DNA of 64,000 nucleotides, taken from the NCBI RefSeq assembly GCF_030815485.1, contig NZ_JAUSWV010000002.1, positions 2,790,001-2,854,000 on the forward strand, read 5' to 3'. Shown here piece after piece: positions 45,651-53,802 of this stretch. The DNA is from Streptomyces rishiriensis. Its GTDB lineage: Bacteria > Actinomycetota > Actinomycetes > Streptomycetales > Streptomycetaceae. A program made the position numbers and the translations under genes. The first letter of the stretch is position 1; each line of letters begins with the position of its first letter. The notes below the pieces were generated by a model. That model searched no databases. It saw only the letters and a list, made by a program, of their open reading frames with translations, and was not told the origin of the DNA.

Positions 45651-46277
45651 ATGCGCAGGGTCGGCAACACCGTCATAGCGGCCGTCACCGTGATCGCTCT
45701 CGGCAGCGGCGCCTGGCTGCTGCACAGCGGCGCCGAGACGCACGCCCCGCCGCAGCCGTCCGCGGCCCAGGGCCACTCGGCCGGCCCGGACGTGTGGGCC
45801 CGTTCCGCCCCGGCGCTGCCCGCCTCCCCGCCCGACCGTGTCCGCATCCCCGCGATCCGGGTGGACGCCCCGCTGACGGGTCTCGCCCTCACCCCGTCGG
45901 GCAGCCTCGACGTGCCGCCCGCGGAGAAGAAGAACCTGGCCGGCTGGTACGAGGCCGGCACCACTCCCGGCGAGACGGGCACCGCGATCGTCGCCGGCCA
46001 TGTCGACAACGCCGACGGCCCCGCCGTCTTCTACGATCTGGGCGCCCTGCGTAAGGGCAGTGCCGTCGAGGTGGACCGGCGTGACGGAAGCGTCGCCGTG
46101 TTCACCGTGGACGCCGTCGAGGTCTACCAGGCGCGCGACTTCCCCGACGAGAAGGTGTACGGGGCGGCGAGCAGGCCGGAGCTGCGGGTGATCACCTGCG
46201 GCGGGGGCTATACGAAGTCGACCGGCTATCAGGGCAACGTCGTCGTCTTCGCGCACCTCACGTCCTCGCGCCCCTGA
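45651..46277 (+). CDS. Class F sortase
   Basis: 208 residues with an N-terminal membrane helix (about 7-24) and a sortase barrel outside the cell. The catalytic His117 (AGHVDN) and Cys183 (VITCGGGY) are present. The usual third residue, an Arg shortly before the last strand, is not evident, as TGYQGNVVVFAH has Gln there; that is common in Streptomyces class F proteins as I recall them. It anchors surface proteins or pilin-like subunits to the cell wall. GGAGAAGGGG precedes ATG 45651. Pairing with the small surface protein suggests a dedicated substrate. Confidence 0.9.
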   Translation: MRRVGNTVIAAVTVIALGSGAWLLHSGAETHAPPQPSAAQGHSAGPDVWARSAPALPASPPDRVRIPAIRVDAPLTGLALTPSGSLDVPPAEKKNLAGWYEAGTTPGETGTAIVAGHVDNADGPAVFYDLGALRKGSAVEVDRRDGSVAVFTVDAVEVYQARDFPDEKVYGAASRPELRVITCGGGYTKSTGYQGNVVVFAHLTSSRP

Positions 46278-46424
46278 CCGGCCGGCACCGCCGCCCTCCC
46301 CTGCGCGCCGGGGTCCCGGCATCCGATCGCGGGGTTCGACGACCGCCGACGCCGGGTCGCTCCACGTTCCGACGCAACCCTCACACCCGCGCTCCCGGCC
46401 CGCTGAGGGCAGCGTTCCTCGCGG

Positions 46425-46451
46425 GAAACAACGGTGATGCGGTCGGGTAAC
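46425..46451 (+). promoter_or_regulatory. Nitrogen-regulator (GlnR/NnaR-type) site before the FAD-nirBD operon
   Basis: GAAAC (46425-46429) and GTAAC (46447-46451) are 22 bp apart. GCACGCT follows at the same 9-bp distance as in front of nasA, and the ATG comes 7 bp later in both. Confidence 0.6.
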
Positions 46452-46474
46452 GTCGACCACGCACGCTCCTGGAC

Positions 46475-47689
46475 ATGACCTCGAATTCGCGTGTGGTGGT
46501 GATCGGCGCCGGCCTCGCGGGCGTACGACTCGCCCGCCGGCTCGGCGAGCTGGGCACGCCCGCGCTGCTGATCGGCGAGGAGGAGCACCGGCCCTACAAC
46601 CGGGTCCTGCTCGCCGAGGTGCTGGCCGGCCGGTACGCCCCCGAGGTGATCGCGTTGCCCTCGCCCGCCGGACTGGTCCGGGGCCGGGTCACCGGCATCG
46701 ACCGCGACCGGCGGACCGTGGCCTGCGCGGACGGCTCGGAGATCGCATACGACACCCTGGTCCTGGCCACCGGCTCCAACCCGGTGCTGCCGCCCCTGCG
46801 CGGTCTTTTCACCCCGGACCACGTCCTGCCGGAGGGCGTCCACGCCTTCCGCACCATGGACGACTGCCTCGGCCTGTCGAAGGCGGTACGGCCGGGCGTG
46901 CGGGCGGTCGTCATCGGCGGCGGACTCCTCGGGGTATCCGCTGCCCGGGCGCTCGCGGTACGCGGCGCCCAGGTCGTCCTCGCACAGCAGGCCGAGCGGC
47001 TCATGGAGCGCCAGCTCGACCCGAACGCGTCCAAGCTGGTGCTCCGGCACCTCAAGGACCTGGGCGTCGAGGTCCACACCGAGTGCCGGGTCCGCGACGT
47101 GCGCTGCGTCGGCGGCGCCGTCCGCTCGGTCGAGATGGCCGACGGATACGCCCTCGACGCCGAACTGGTGGTGCTGGCCTGCGGGGTCTCCCCGCGTGCC
47201 GGACTCGCCAAGGCGGCCGGGGTCGCCGTGCACAAGGGAATCCTGGTCGACGACGAACTCCGCACGTCCGACCCGCACATCCGGGCGATCGGCGACTGCG
47301 CACAGCACGACGGGAACGTGTACGGGCTGGCCGCACCCGCGCTGGAACAGGCGGACGTGCTGGCCGAGTCGCTCGCCGGAGACACGGGTTCCCGGTACGG
47401 CGGCACCCGCGCCCTCACCCGGCTCACCCTCGCCGGGCACGGCGCCTTCGACCTCGCCGCCTTCGGCGAGACGGAGCCGCGCCCCGGCGACGACGTCGTA
47501 CAGCTCACCGACGCCACCCGGGGCACCTACCGCAAGGTCGTCGTCCGCGACGACCGCCTGGTCGGCGGGGTCCTCGTCGGCGAACTCGGCACCGTCGGCG
47601 CGCTGGCGCGCGCCTGGGAGGGAGCAGAGCCGCTGCCCTCCGACGGCGGCCCCCTGCTCCACCTGCTCACCAACGACGGAGGCTCCTGA
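46475..47689 (+). CDS. FAD-dependent pyridine nucleotide oxidoreductase, NirB-operon electron donor
   Basis: 404 residues: two Rossmann folds (VVVIGAGLAGVRLARRLGELG and VVIGGGLLGVSAARALAVRGAQVV), FAD motif VLATGSNPVLPPLRG, and IGDCAQHDGNVYG for the flavin. This is the NADH-dependent half of assimilatory nitrate/nitrite reductase systems, without the iron-sulfur and siroheme domains. The stop overlaps the nirB ATG (TGATG). It could pass electrons to NirB or to NasA. It is regulated with them by the promoter elements listed above. Confidence 0.87.
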   Translation: MTSNSRVVVIGAGLAGVRLARRLGELGTPALLIGEEEHRPYNRVLLAEVLAGRYAPEVIALPSPAGLVRGRVTGIDRDRRTVACADGSEIAYDTLVLATGSNPVLPPLRGLFTPDHVLPEGVHAFRTMDDCLGLSKAVRPGVRAVVIGGGLLGVSAARALAVRGAQVVLAQQAERLMERQLDPNASKLVLRHLKDLGVEVHTECRVRDVRCVGGAVRSVEMADGYALDAELVVLACGVSPRAGLAKAAGVAVHKGILVDDELRTSDPHIRAIGDCAQHDGNVYGLAAPALEQADVLAESLAGDTGSRYGGTRALTRLTLAGHGAFDLAAFGETEPRPGDDVVQLTDATRGTYRKVVVRDDRLVGGVLVGELGTVGALARAWEGAEPLPSDGGPLLHLLTNDGGS

Positions 47690-50292
47690 TGACCGCCACC
47701 CCCGGGGGCACCCCCACGATCGTGCTCGTCGGCCACGGCATGGTCGGCCAGCGCTTCCTCGAGGCGCTCGCCGAGCGCGGCCTGACCGCCACGCACCGCG
47801 TGGTCGTGCTGTGCGAGGAGCCGCGGCCCGCTTACGACCGCGTGCAGCTCACCTCGTACTTCTCGGGCAAGACGCCCGAGGACCTGTCGATGACCGACAT
47901 GCGGTTCATCGCCGACCACGGCATCGAGCTGTACGTCGGCGACCCCGCGGAGACGATCGACCGCGAGGCCCGCAAGGTGACGGCCCGCTCGGGACTGGCG
48001 GTCGACTACGACGTCCTCGTCCTGGCCACCGGCTCCTACCCCTTCGTACCCCCCGTCCCGAACAAGGACGCCGAGGGCTGCTTCGTCTACCGCACCATCG
48101 AGGACCTCCTCGCGATCGAGGAGTACGCCAGGACGAGGACGACGGGCGCGGTGGTCGGCGGCGGTCTGCTCGGACTCGAGGCGGCCGGTGCGCTGAAGGG
48201 CCTCGGGCTCACCTCCCACATCGTGGAGTTCGCACCGCGCCTGATGCCGGTCCAGGTCGACGAGGGCGGTGGCGCCGCGCTGCTGCGCACCATCGAGGAC
48301 ATGGGACTGTCCGTCCACACGGGCGTGGGCACCCAGGAGATCGTCGTCGACGAGTCCGGCGCCGTCACCGGTATGAAGCTCTCCGACGGCTCCGAACTCG
48401 CCACCGACCTGGTGGTGTTCAGCGCCGGTGTCCGCCCCCGTGACCAGCTGGCCCGCGAGTGCGGCCTGACGGTCGGCGAGCGCGGCGGCATCGCCGTCGA
48501 CGAACAGTGCCGCACGGTGAACGACCCGCACGTGTTCGCGATCGGCGAGTGCGCGCTGGCCGCCGACGGCCGGGTCTACGGCCTGGTCGCGCCCGGTTAC
48601 GAGCAGGCCATCACGGTCGCCGCGACCATCGCCGACGACGAGTCCGAGCAGCTGTCCTTCACCGGCGCCGACCTCTCCACCAAACTGAAGCTGCTCGGCG
48701 TGGACGTGGCGTCCTTCGGCGACGCCCACGGCACGGCCGATGACTGCCTCGACGTCGTGTACTCCGACTCCCGCTCGGGCCTGTACAAGAAGCTGGTCAT
48801 CGGCCGCGACGGCACGCTGCTCGGCGGCATCCTGGTCGGCGACGCGGAGGCCTACGGCACGCTGCGCGCGTTCACGGGGTCCGTGCCGCCCGTCTCCCCC
48901 GAGTCGCTGGTCCTGCCGGCCGGTGCCGGGGAGGCCGTCCAGCTCGGCCCGTCCGCGCTTCCGGACGAGGCGATCGTCTGCTCCTGCCACAACGTGTCGA
49001 AGGGCACGATCCGCGGCGCGGTGACGGAGCACTCCTGCACGACCGTGCCCGAGGTGAAGAAGTGCACCAAGGCCGGTACGGGCTGCGGCAGTTGCGTCAA
49101 GGTGCTCGGCCAGCTGGTCACCGCCGAGCTGGAGGCGAGCGGCGTCGAGGTCGACAAGGGTCTGTGCGGCTGCTTCTCACAGACCCGCGAGGAGCTGTAC
49201 GAGATCGTCCTCGCGCTGCGCATCAACACCTACCAGGACCTCCTCGACCGTTACGGCCGGGACGGCGCCCGGGGCGGTGACGGCTGCGAGGTCTGCAAGC
49301 CGACCGTCGGCTCGATCATCGCCTCCCTCGCGCCGACGATCGGTGCGAGCGGTTATGTCCTGGACGGCGAGCAGGCGGCCCTCCAGGACAGCAACGACCA
49401 CTTCCTCGCCAACCTCCAGAAGAACGGCTCCTACTCGGTCGTCCCGCGCATCCCCGGCGGTGAGATCACCCCCGAGGGGCTGATCGTGATCGGTGAGATC
49501 GCCCGTGACTTCGGCCTCTACACGAAGATCACCGGCGGTCAGCGGATCGACATGTTCGGCGCCCGCGTCGAACAGCTCCCGCTGATCTGGACCCGGTTGG
49601 TGGACGCCGGCTTCGAGTCCGGCCACGCCTACGGCAAGTCGCTGCGCACGGTGAAGTCCTGTGTCGGCCAGACCTGGTGCCGCTACGGCGTCCAGGACTC
49701 CGTCCGCATGGCGATCGACCTGGAGCTGCGCTACCGGGGGCTGCGCTCCCCGCACAAGCTCAAGTCGGCGGTGTCGGGCTGTGCCCGCGAGTGCGCCGAG
49801 GCCCAGTCGAAGGACTTCGGCATCATCGCCACCTCCAACGGCTGGAACCTCTACGTCGGCGGCAACGGCGGCGCCACCCCGCGCCACGCCGACCTGCTCG
49901 CCCAGGACCTCGACGACGCCGGACTGGTGCGTCTCATCGACCGGTTCCTGATGTTCTACATCCGCACCGCCGACCGCCTGGAGCGCACCTCGACCTGGCT
50001 GGACCGGATCCCCGGCGGCCTGGACCACGTACGGGACGTGGTGGTGGAGGACTCGCTCGGCATCTGCGAGGAATTGGAGTCCCTGATGACCGACCACGTC
50101 GCGCACTACGCCGACGAGTGGGCGACGACCATCAACGACCCCGAGAAGCTCGCCCGGTTCGTGTCCTTCGTCAACGCGCCCGACACCCCCGACCCGGTCG
50201 TCGGCTTCGTCCCGGAGCGCGACCAGATCAAGCCCGACCTGCCCTTGCTGTCCATCGGCCACCGTCCCCTGGAAGGGAGCGCCCAGCGATGA
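47689..50292 (+). CDS. nirB: Nitrite reductase [NAD(P)H] large subunit
   Basis: 867 residues. It has an N-terminal FAD/NAD reductase (GHGMVGQRFLEALAERG; ATGSYPFVPPVPNKDAEGCFVYRT; GGGLLGLEAAGALKGLG; IGECALAADGRVYG). A [2Fe-2S] BFD-like segment follows (CSCHNVSKGTIRGA...CTKAGTGCGSC, about 435-480). The sulfite/nitrite reductase domain comes last, with siroheme-[4Fe-4S] ligands CVGQTWC and CARECAEA. It reduces nitrite to ammonium in the cytoplasm using six electrons, and is translationally coupled to its neighbours on both sides. It needs siroheme, made with the chelatase at 36.6 kb. Confidence 0.97.
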   Translation: MTATPGGTPTIVLVGHGMVGQRFLEALAERGLTATHRVVVLCEEPRPAYDRVQLTSYFSGKTPEDLSMTDMRFIADHGIELYVGDPAETIDREARKVTARSGLAVDYDVLVLATGSYPFVPPVPNKDAEGCFVYRTIEDLLAIEEYARTRTTGAVVGGGLLGLEAAGALKGLGLTSHIVEFAPRLMPVQVDEGGGAALLRTIEDMGLSVHTGVGTQEIVVDESGAVTGMKLSDGSELATDLVVFSAGVRPRDQLARECGLTVGERGGIAVDEQCRTVNDPHVFAIGECALAADGRVYGLVAPGYEQAITVAATIADDESEQLSFTGADLSTKLKLLGVDVASFGDAHGTADDCLDVVYSDSRSGLYKKLVIGRDGTLLGGILVGDAEAYGTLRAFTGSVPPVSPESLVLPAGAGEAVQLGPSALPDEAIVCSCHNVSKGTIRGAVTEHSCTTVPEVKKCTKAGTGCGSCVKVLGQLVTAELEASGVEVDKGLCGCFSQTREELYEIVLALRINTYQDLLDRYGRDGARGGDGCEVCKPTVGSIIASLAPTIGASGYVLDGEQAALQDSNDHFLANLQKNGSYSVVPRIPGGEITPEGLIVIGEIARDFGLYTKITGGQRIDMFGARVEQLPLIWTRLVDAGFESGHAYGKSLRTVKSCVGQTWCRYGVQDSVRMAIDLELRYRGLRSPHKLKSAVSGCARECAEAQSKDFGIIATSNGWNLYVGGNGGATPRHADLLAQDLDDAGLVRLIDRFLMFYIRTADRLERTSTWLDRIPGGLDHVRDVVVEDSLGICEELESLMTDHVAHYADEWATTINDPEKLARFVSFVNAPDTPDPVVGFVPERDQIKPDLPLLSIGHRPLEGSAQR

Positions 50293-50639
50293 CCCTGGCA
50301 CTCGAGACAACCGACCTCAAGGTGCAACTGCGACTGGAGGACCAGTGGTTCACGGTCTGCGACCTCAGCCGGCTGATCCCCGGCCGCGGAGTCGCCGCCC
50401 TGCTGCCGGACGGCCGCCAGGTCGCCGTGTTCCGCGACCGGGCGGGTGAGCTGTACGCCGTCGACAACCGTGACCCGTTCGGCGGCGCGGCCGTCCTCTC
50501 GCGCGGTCTGACCGGCACCCACGAGGGCCGCACGTTCGTCGCCTCCCCGCTGCTCAAGCAGCGTTTCGACCTGCTGAGCGGCAAGTGCCTGGACGACGAC
50601 ACGGTACGCATCACCGCCTATGAGGTGCGCATGGCCTGA
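50289..50639 (+). CDS. nirD: Nitrite reductase [NAD(P)H] small subunit
   Basis: 116 residues, ATGA overlap with nirB. It has a Rieske-like fold (WFTVCDLSRLIPGRGVAALLPDGRQVAVFRDRAGELYAVDNRDPFGGAAVLSRGLTG) but without the Cys-x-His pairs that bind a [2Fe-2S] cluster. That is the usual NirD condition. It associates with NirB. Confidence 0.95.
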   Translation: MTLALETTDLKVQLRLEDQWFTVCDLSRLIPGRGVAALLPDGRQVAVFRDRAGELYAVDNRDPFGGAAVLSRGLTGTHEGRTFVASPLLKQRFDLLSGKCLDDDTVRITAYEVRMA

Positions 50640-50683
50640 CGGCCGGCCGCCACGGCCACCCCCGCCTGCCGCCGACCCGGTGA

Positions 50684-51622
50684 TCAGCCCTTGAGGGCCT
50701 CGTAGAACACCCCGGTCAGCTGCTCGGAGGCGGTCCACAGCCGCTCCCCCGCCCGGTCGTCGACGGTCCAGGGCGCTCGCCGCGACGGCGCGGGCGCCCC
50801 GCGCCACATCGCGAGGGACGGCCCGGTGAACGAGTCCGGGCGGACCCCGGGCGCGGTCGCCGCGTACAGGACGGGCAGCGCGCCGGCCTCCGCGGGCTGG
50901 CCGAAGACCCGGTTGCCGAGCGCCATCAGCCGCTCCGCGACCGGGCGGCCCTCCGCGCGCGGTCCCGCCGTCTGGAGGTTGGTCGCCGCGTACCCCGGAT
51001 GCGCGGCCGCCGCGACGACCTCGGCCCCGGTCGCGGCGAGTCTGCGCGCCAGCTCGTGCGTGAAGAGCAGGTTGGCGGTCTTCGTGCGCCCATAGGCAAC
51101 CCAACGCCCGTACTTACGCTCGGAGTTGAGGTCGTCCGGCTCGATGTTGCCGAGCAGGTGCGCCATGCTCGAGACGGTCACGACGCGCGCCTCGGGCGAG
51201 CGGCCCCGGGTGGCGAGCAGCGCGGGCAGCAGCAGCCCGGTGAGCGCGAAGTGCCCGAGGTGATTCACTCCGAACTGCGTCTCGAATCCGTCGGCGGTGG
51301 TGCCGTACGGCATCGCCATCACGCCCGCGTTGTTGACGAGCAGGTCGAGCCGGTCGTACGGCAGCGCGTCCGCGAACGCCCGTACGGAGCCGAGGTCCCC
51401 GAGGTCGAGCAGCCGCAACTCCACGTCCGCTTGCGGCACGTCCGCGCGCAGCCGCCGGACGGCTTCCCGTCCCCGCGTCTCACTCCGGCAGGCGAGCACC
51501 ACACGTGCCCCCTTGCGGGCGAGCTCGCGCGCGGTGACGAGCCCGAGCCCGCTGTTGGCTCCGGTGACGACGGCGGTGCGACCGCTCTGGTCAGGGATGT
51601 CGTGCGCGCTCCAGCCGGACAT
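50684..51622 (-). CDS. Short-chain dehydrogenase/reductase (retinol-dehydrogenase-like)
   Basis: 312 residues. It has cofactor motif TGANSGLGLVTARELARKGARVVLACRS, NNAGVM, and the Tyr-x-x-x-Lys pair in AYGRTKTANLLFTHELARRL. The N-terminus MSGWSAHDIPDQSGRTAVVTG is typical of the retinol-dehydrogenase-like SDR group common in Streptomyces. The substrate is unknown. GGAGGG precedes ATG 51622. It converges on nirD with only a short gap. Confidence 0.9.
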   Translation of the reverse strand: MSGWSAHDIPDQSGRTAVVTGANSGLGLVTARELARKGARVVLACRSETRGREAVRRLRADVPQADVELRLLDLGDLGSVRAFADALPYDRLDLLVNNAGVMAMPYGTTADGFETQFGVNHLGHFALTGLLLPALLATRGRSPEARVVTVSSMAHLLGNIEPDDLNSERKYGRWVAYGRTKTANLLFTHELARRLAATGAEVVAAAAHPGYAATNLQTAGPRAEGRPVAERLMALGNRVFGQPAEAGALPVLYAATAPGVRPDSFTGPSLAMWRGAPAPSRRAPWTVDDRAGERLWTASEQLTGVFYEALKG

Positions 51623-52045
51623 GGCCGTACTCCCTCCGCAGTGTGCCCGGGCAGCCTACGGCGCTCCCGGTCACCCATCCCGCACCTCCCGCTACGACAT
51701 GTCCGCGACATCGCCAAGCGAGAGCTGGGGCCACACGGAGAGGCGCCCTGCCGGGCACTTCGGGATTGGCAGGAACCCGACAGTCGAACGGAGGAACGCG
51801 GCCGGGCGGCGGTTCGTTACTCGGCGACGAAGTCGAAGCGGAGTTAGCCCACACCCGGTGTGGTGTCAGCTCGCCATGCCGAGCGGATCACCGCGCTCCG
51901 CGGTGCGCCGTCCCGCGTGGCGCGCGCCGTGTCGTGCGGTGACCGTCCTGCGTGGCGCGCGCCGTGTCGTGCGGTGCGCCGTGTGACACCGTTCCACCGA
52001 GTTACGCCGATCGCCGCCCGACCCCACTCACGGAGGCACGTAACC
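51623..52045. other. Intergenic region with a 35-bp tandem repeat
   Basis: No supported gene. From about 51900 to 51984 a 35-bp unit containing GCGTGGCGCGCGCCGTGTCG (starts 51915 and 51950) occurs twice, with partial flanking copies of CGGTGCGCCGT. The last 25 bp hold the ribosome site GGAGG of the next gene. Confidence 0.7.
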
Positions 52046-53017
52046 ATGACCCCCGCTCCCCGGCCCACCTCCACCCCGTCCCGCCGCACCGTACTCGGCG
52101 GCGCGGCCCTGACCGCCCTCACCCTGACGGCCACAGCGACCCCCGCCGCCACGGCGGCCCCCGGGACGCCTGCGACCCGGCCGGGTTGGCCGACCGAGTA
52201 CCCCCTCCCCGACGGCTGGCTCCCCGAGGGCATCACCATCGGCAGCAGGCCGTACGCCTACCAGGGCTCCCGCGCCAACGGCGGCATCCTCCGCACCGAC
52301 CTGCGCACCGGCGAGGGCACGGTCCTCTACGCGGGAGGCGCCGGCCAGGTGTCGGTCGGCCTGAAGATCGACCACGACGGCCTGCTGTACGTGGCGGGCG
52401 GCACGGGAGTGGCCCGCGTGGTCGACTCCCGCACCGGCGAGCTGGTCGCGACCCACCGACTCACGTCTGCCACAGGCCACTTCATCAACGACGTGACCCT
52501 GCTCGGCGAGCGGGCCTGGTTCACCGACTCACGGGACGCCGTACTGTACGGCGTTCCGCGCGGCCGGGCCGACGGCGAGGTCCGCGCCCTTCCGCTCACC
52601 GGCGACTGGGTCCAGCTCCCCGACGTGAACAACGCCAACGGGATCGTCGGCACACCGGACGGCCGGGGCCTGATCGTCGTCAAGAGCACACCGGGCGAGC
52701 TGTACCACGTGAACGTCAGGACCGGCCACACCACGAGGATCACGCTGGTCGGCGCGTCCGACGTGGTGAACGGCGACGGCCTCTACCGCATCGGCCGCAC
52801 GCTGTACGTGGTCCAGAACCGCCTGAACCTGATCAGCGTCTGGTCCCTGGACCGCACGGCGACCACCGCCACGCTCACCCGCACGATCACCGACCCCCGC
52901 TTCGACGTCCCCACCACGGCCGCCCGCTACGGCGACCGCCTCTACCTGGTCAACGCCCGCTTCACCAGCCCGCAGCTCCCGGAGACGACGTTCACAGCGG
53001 TAGCGGTGTCGATCTGA
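52046..53017 (+). CDS. Tat-exported beta-propeller (SMP-30/gluconolactonase-like) protein
   Basis: 323 residues. It has a twin-arginine signal (PSRRTVLGGAALTALTLTATATPAATA) and then repeated four-stranded blades: GGILRTDLRTGEGTVL, GLLYVAGGTGVARVVDSRTGELV, GHFINDVTLLGERAWFTDSRDAVLYGV, GLIVVKSTPGELYHVNV, LYVVQNRLNLISVWSL. Asn/Asp residues in NDVTLL and NNANGIVGTPDG match the metal site of SMP-30 propellers. Some databases call such proteins superoxide dismutase, for which I see no basis. Substrate unknown. GGAGG before ATG 52046. Confidence 0.8.
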   Translation: MTPAPRPTSTPSRRTVLGGAALTALTLTATATPAATAAPGTPATRPGWPTEYPLPDGWLPEGITIGSRPYAYQGSRANGGILRTDLRTGEGTVLYAGGAGQVSVGLKIDHDGLLYVAGGTGVARVVDSRTGELVATHRLTSATGHFINDVTLLGERAWFTDSRDAVLYGVPRGRADGEVRALPLTGDWVQLPDVNNANGIVGTPDGRGLIVVKSTPGELYHVNVRTGHTTRITLVGASDVVNGDGLYRIGRTLYVVQNRLNLISVWSLDRTATTATLTRTITDPRFDVPTTAARYGDRLYLVNARFTSPQLPETTFTAVAVSI

Positions 53018-53167
53018 CGGCCCGTCCGGCCCACCGGCGGAGGGGCGGCATCCGAGGGACGACACCCGACGATGCACACAGAAAAGTCACAGAACAGCCA
53101 CATCTCCCACACCCTGGGAGGAACGGCCGTACCGTCGTCCCCTCACACCACAGCTCGGGGGACGCAC

Positions 53168-53638
53168 ATGCACAATCCGTACACCACCGCACCCACCACG
53201 AACCCCACTCCCCGATGGGCCAGGAAGAGATACGTCCTGCCCGCCCTCGCCGTGGCCCTGTTCCTCGGCGTGGGCATCGGCGCAGCCGACGACGACACGA
53301 CGACCGAGGCGAAGCCGACGTCCGCCGAGCCGCAGCCCACGGTGACCGTGACGGCCACGACGACGCAGACCGCCGCCCCCGAACCGGCGGGCACGGTGAC
53401 CGCCACGGCGACGGAGACGGTGAAGGTGAACGTGACGAAGACGGTCACGGCGAAGGCAGCGACGAACGACGACGACACCGGAGCCGACACCGCCGACGAC
53501 GACTCCTCCGACTCCGCAAGCGTCTACTACGACAACTGCACAGCCGCCCGCGCGGCCGGCGCCGCTCCGGTCCGCGTGGGCGACCCGGGCTACGGACGCC
53601 ACCTGGACCGCGACGGCGACGGCGTCGGCTGCGAATGA
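53168..53638 (+). CDS. Membrane-anchored protein with excalibur calcium-binding domain
   Basis: 156 residues. One membrane helix (about 21-37, LPALAVALFLGVGIGAA), then a Thr/Val-rich stalk (TVTVTATTTQTAAPE... TVTATATETVKVN) of surface linkers. The C-terminal 37 residues, YYDNCTAARAAGAAP...RHLDRDGDGVGCE, are an excalibur domain: Cys pair plus DxDxDGxxCE calcium loop. Such domains are common on Gram-positive surfaces. ATG 53168. Confidence 0.88.
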   Translation: MHNPYTTAPTTNPTPRWARKRYVLPALAVALFLGVGIGAADDDTTTEAKPTSAEPQPTVTVTATTTQTAAPEPAGTVTATATETVKVNVTKTVTAKAATNDDDTGADTADDDSSDSASVYYDNCTAARAAGAAPVRVGDPGYGRHLDRDGDGVGCE

Positions 53639-53745
53639 GCACCGAGGTGCCCGGGCGGCCTCAGCGCCGGCTGCGCATGAGCAACGAGGCGCGTGGGCGG
53701 CGACTGCGCGGCGAGCGGCGTCCCGTATAACGGTCGCCCAGGCCA

Positions 53746-53780
53746 AGGGGCGGCACCCCCACCTCCAGGGTGCCGCCCCT
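53746..53780. terminator. Hairpin between convergent excalibur and ABC permease genes
   Basis: AGGGGCGGCACCC pairs perfectly with GGGTGCCGCCCCT across a 9-nt loop. It marks the left border of the lower-GC ABC island. Confidence 0.8.
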
Positions 53781-53802
53781 CCTCACAACCGCCGACCGAT
53801 CA

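Noticed and set aside
52046..53017. Superoxide dismutase
   Set aside because: No metal-binding motif of any superoxide dismutase; the repeats are a beta-propeller.
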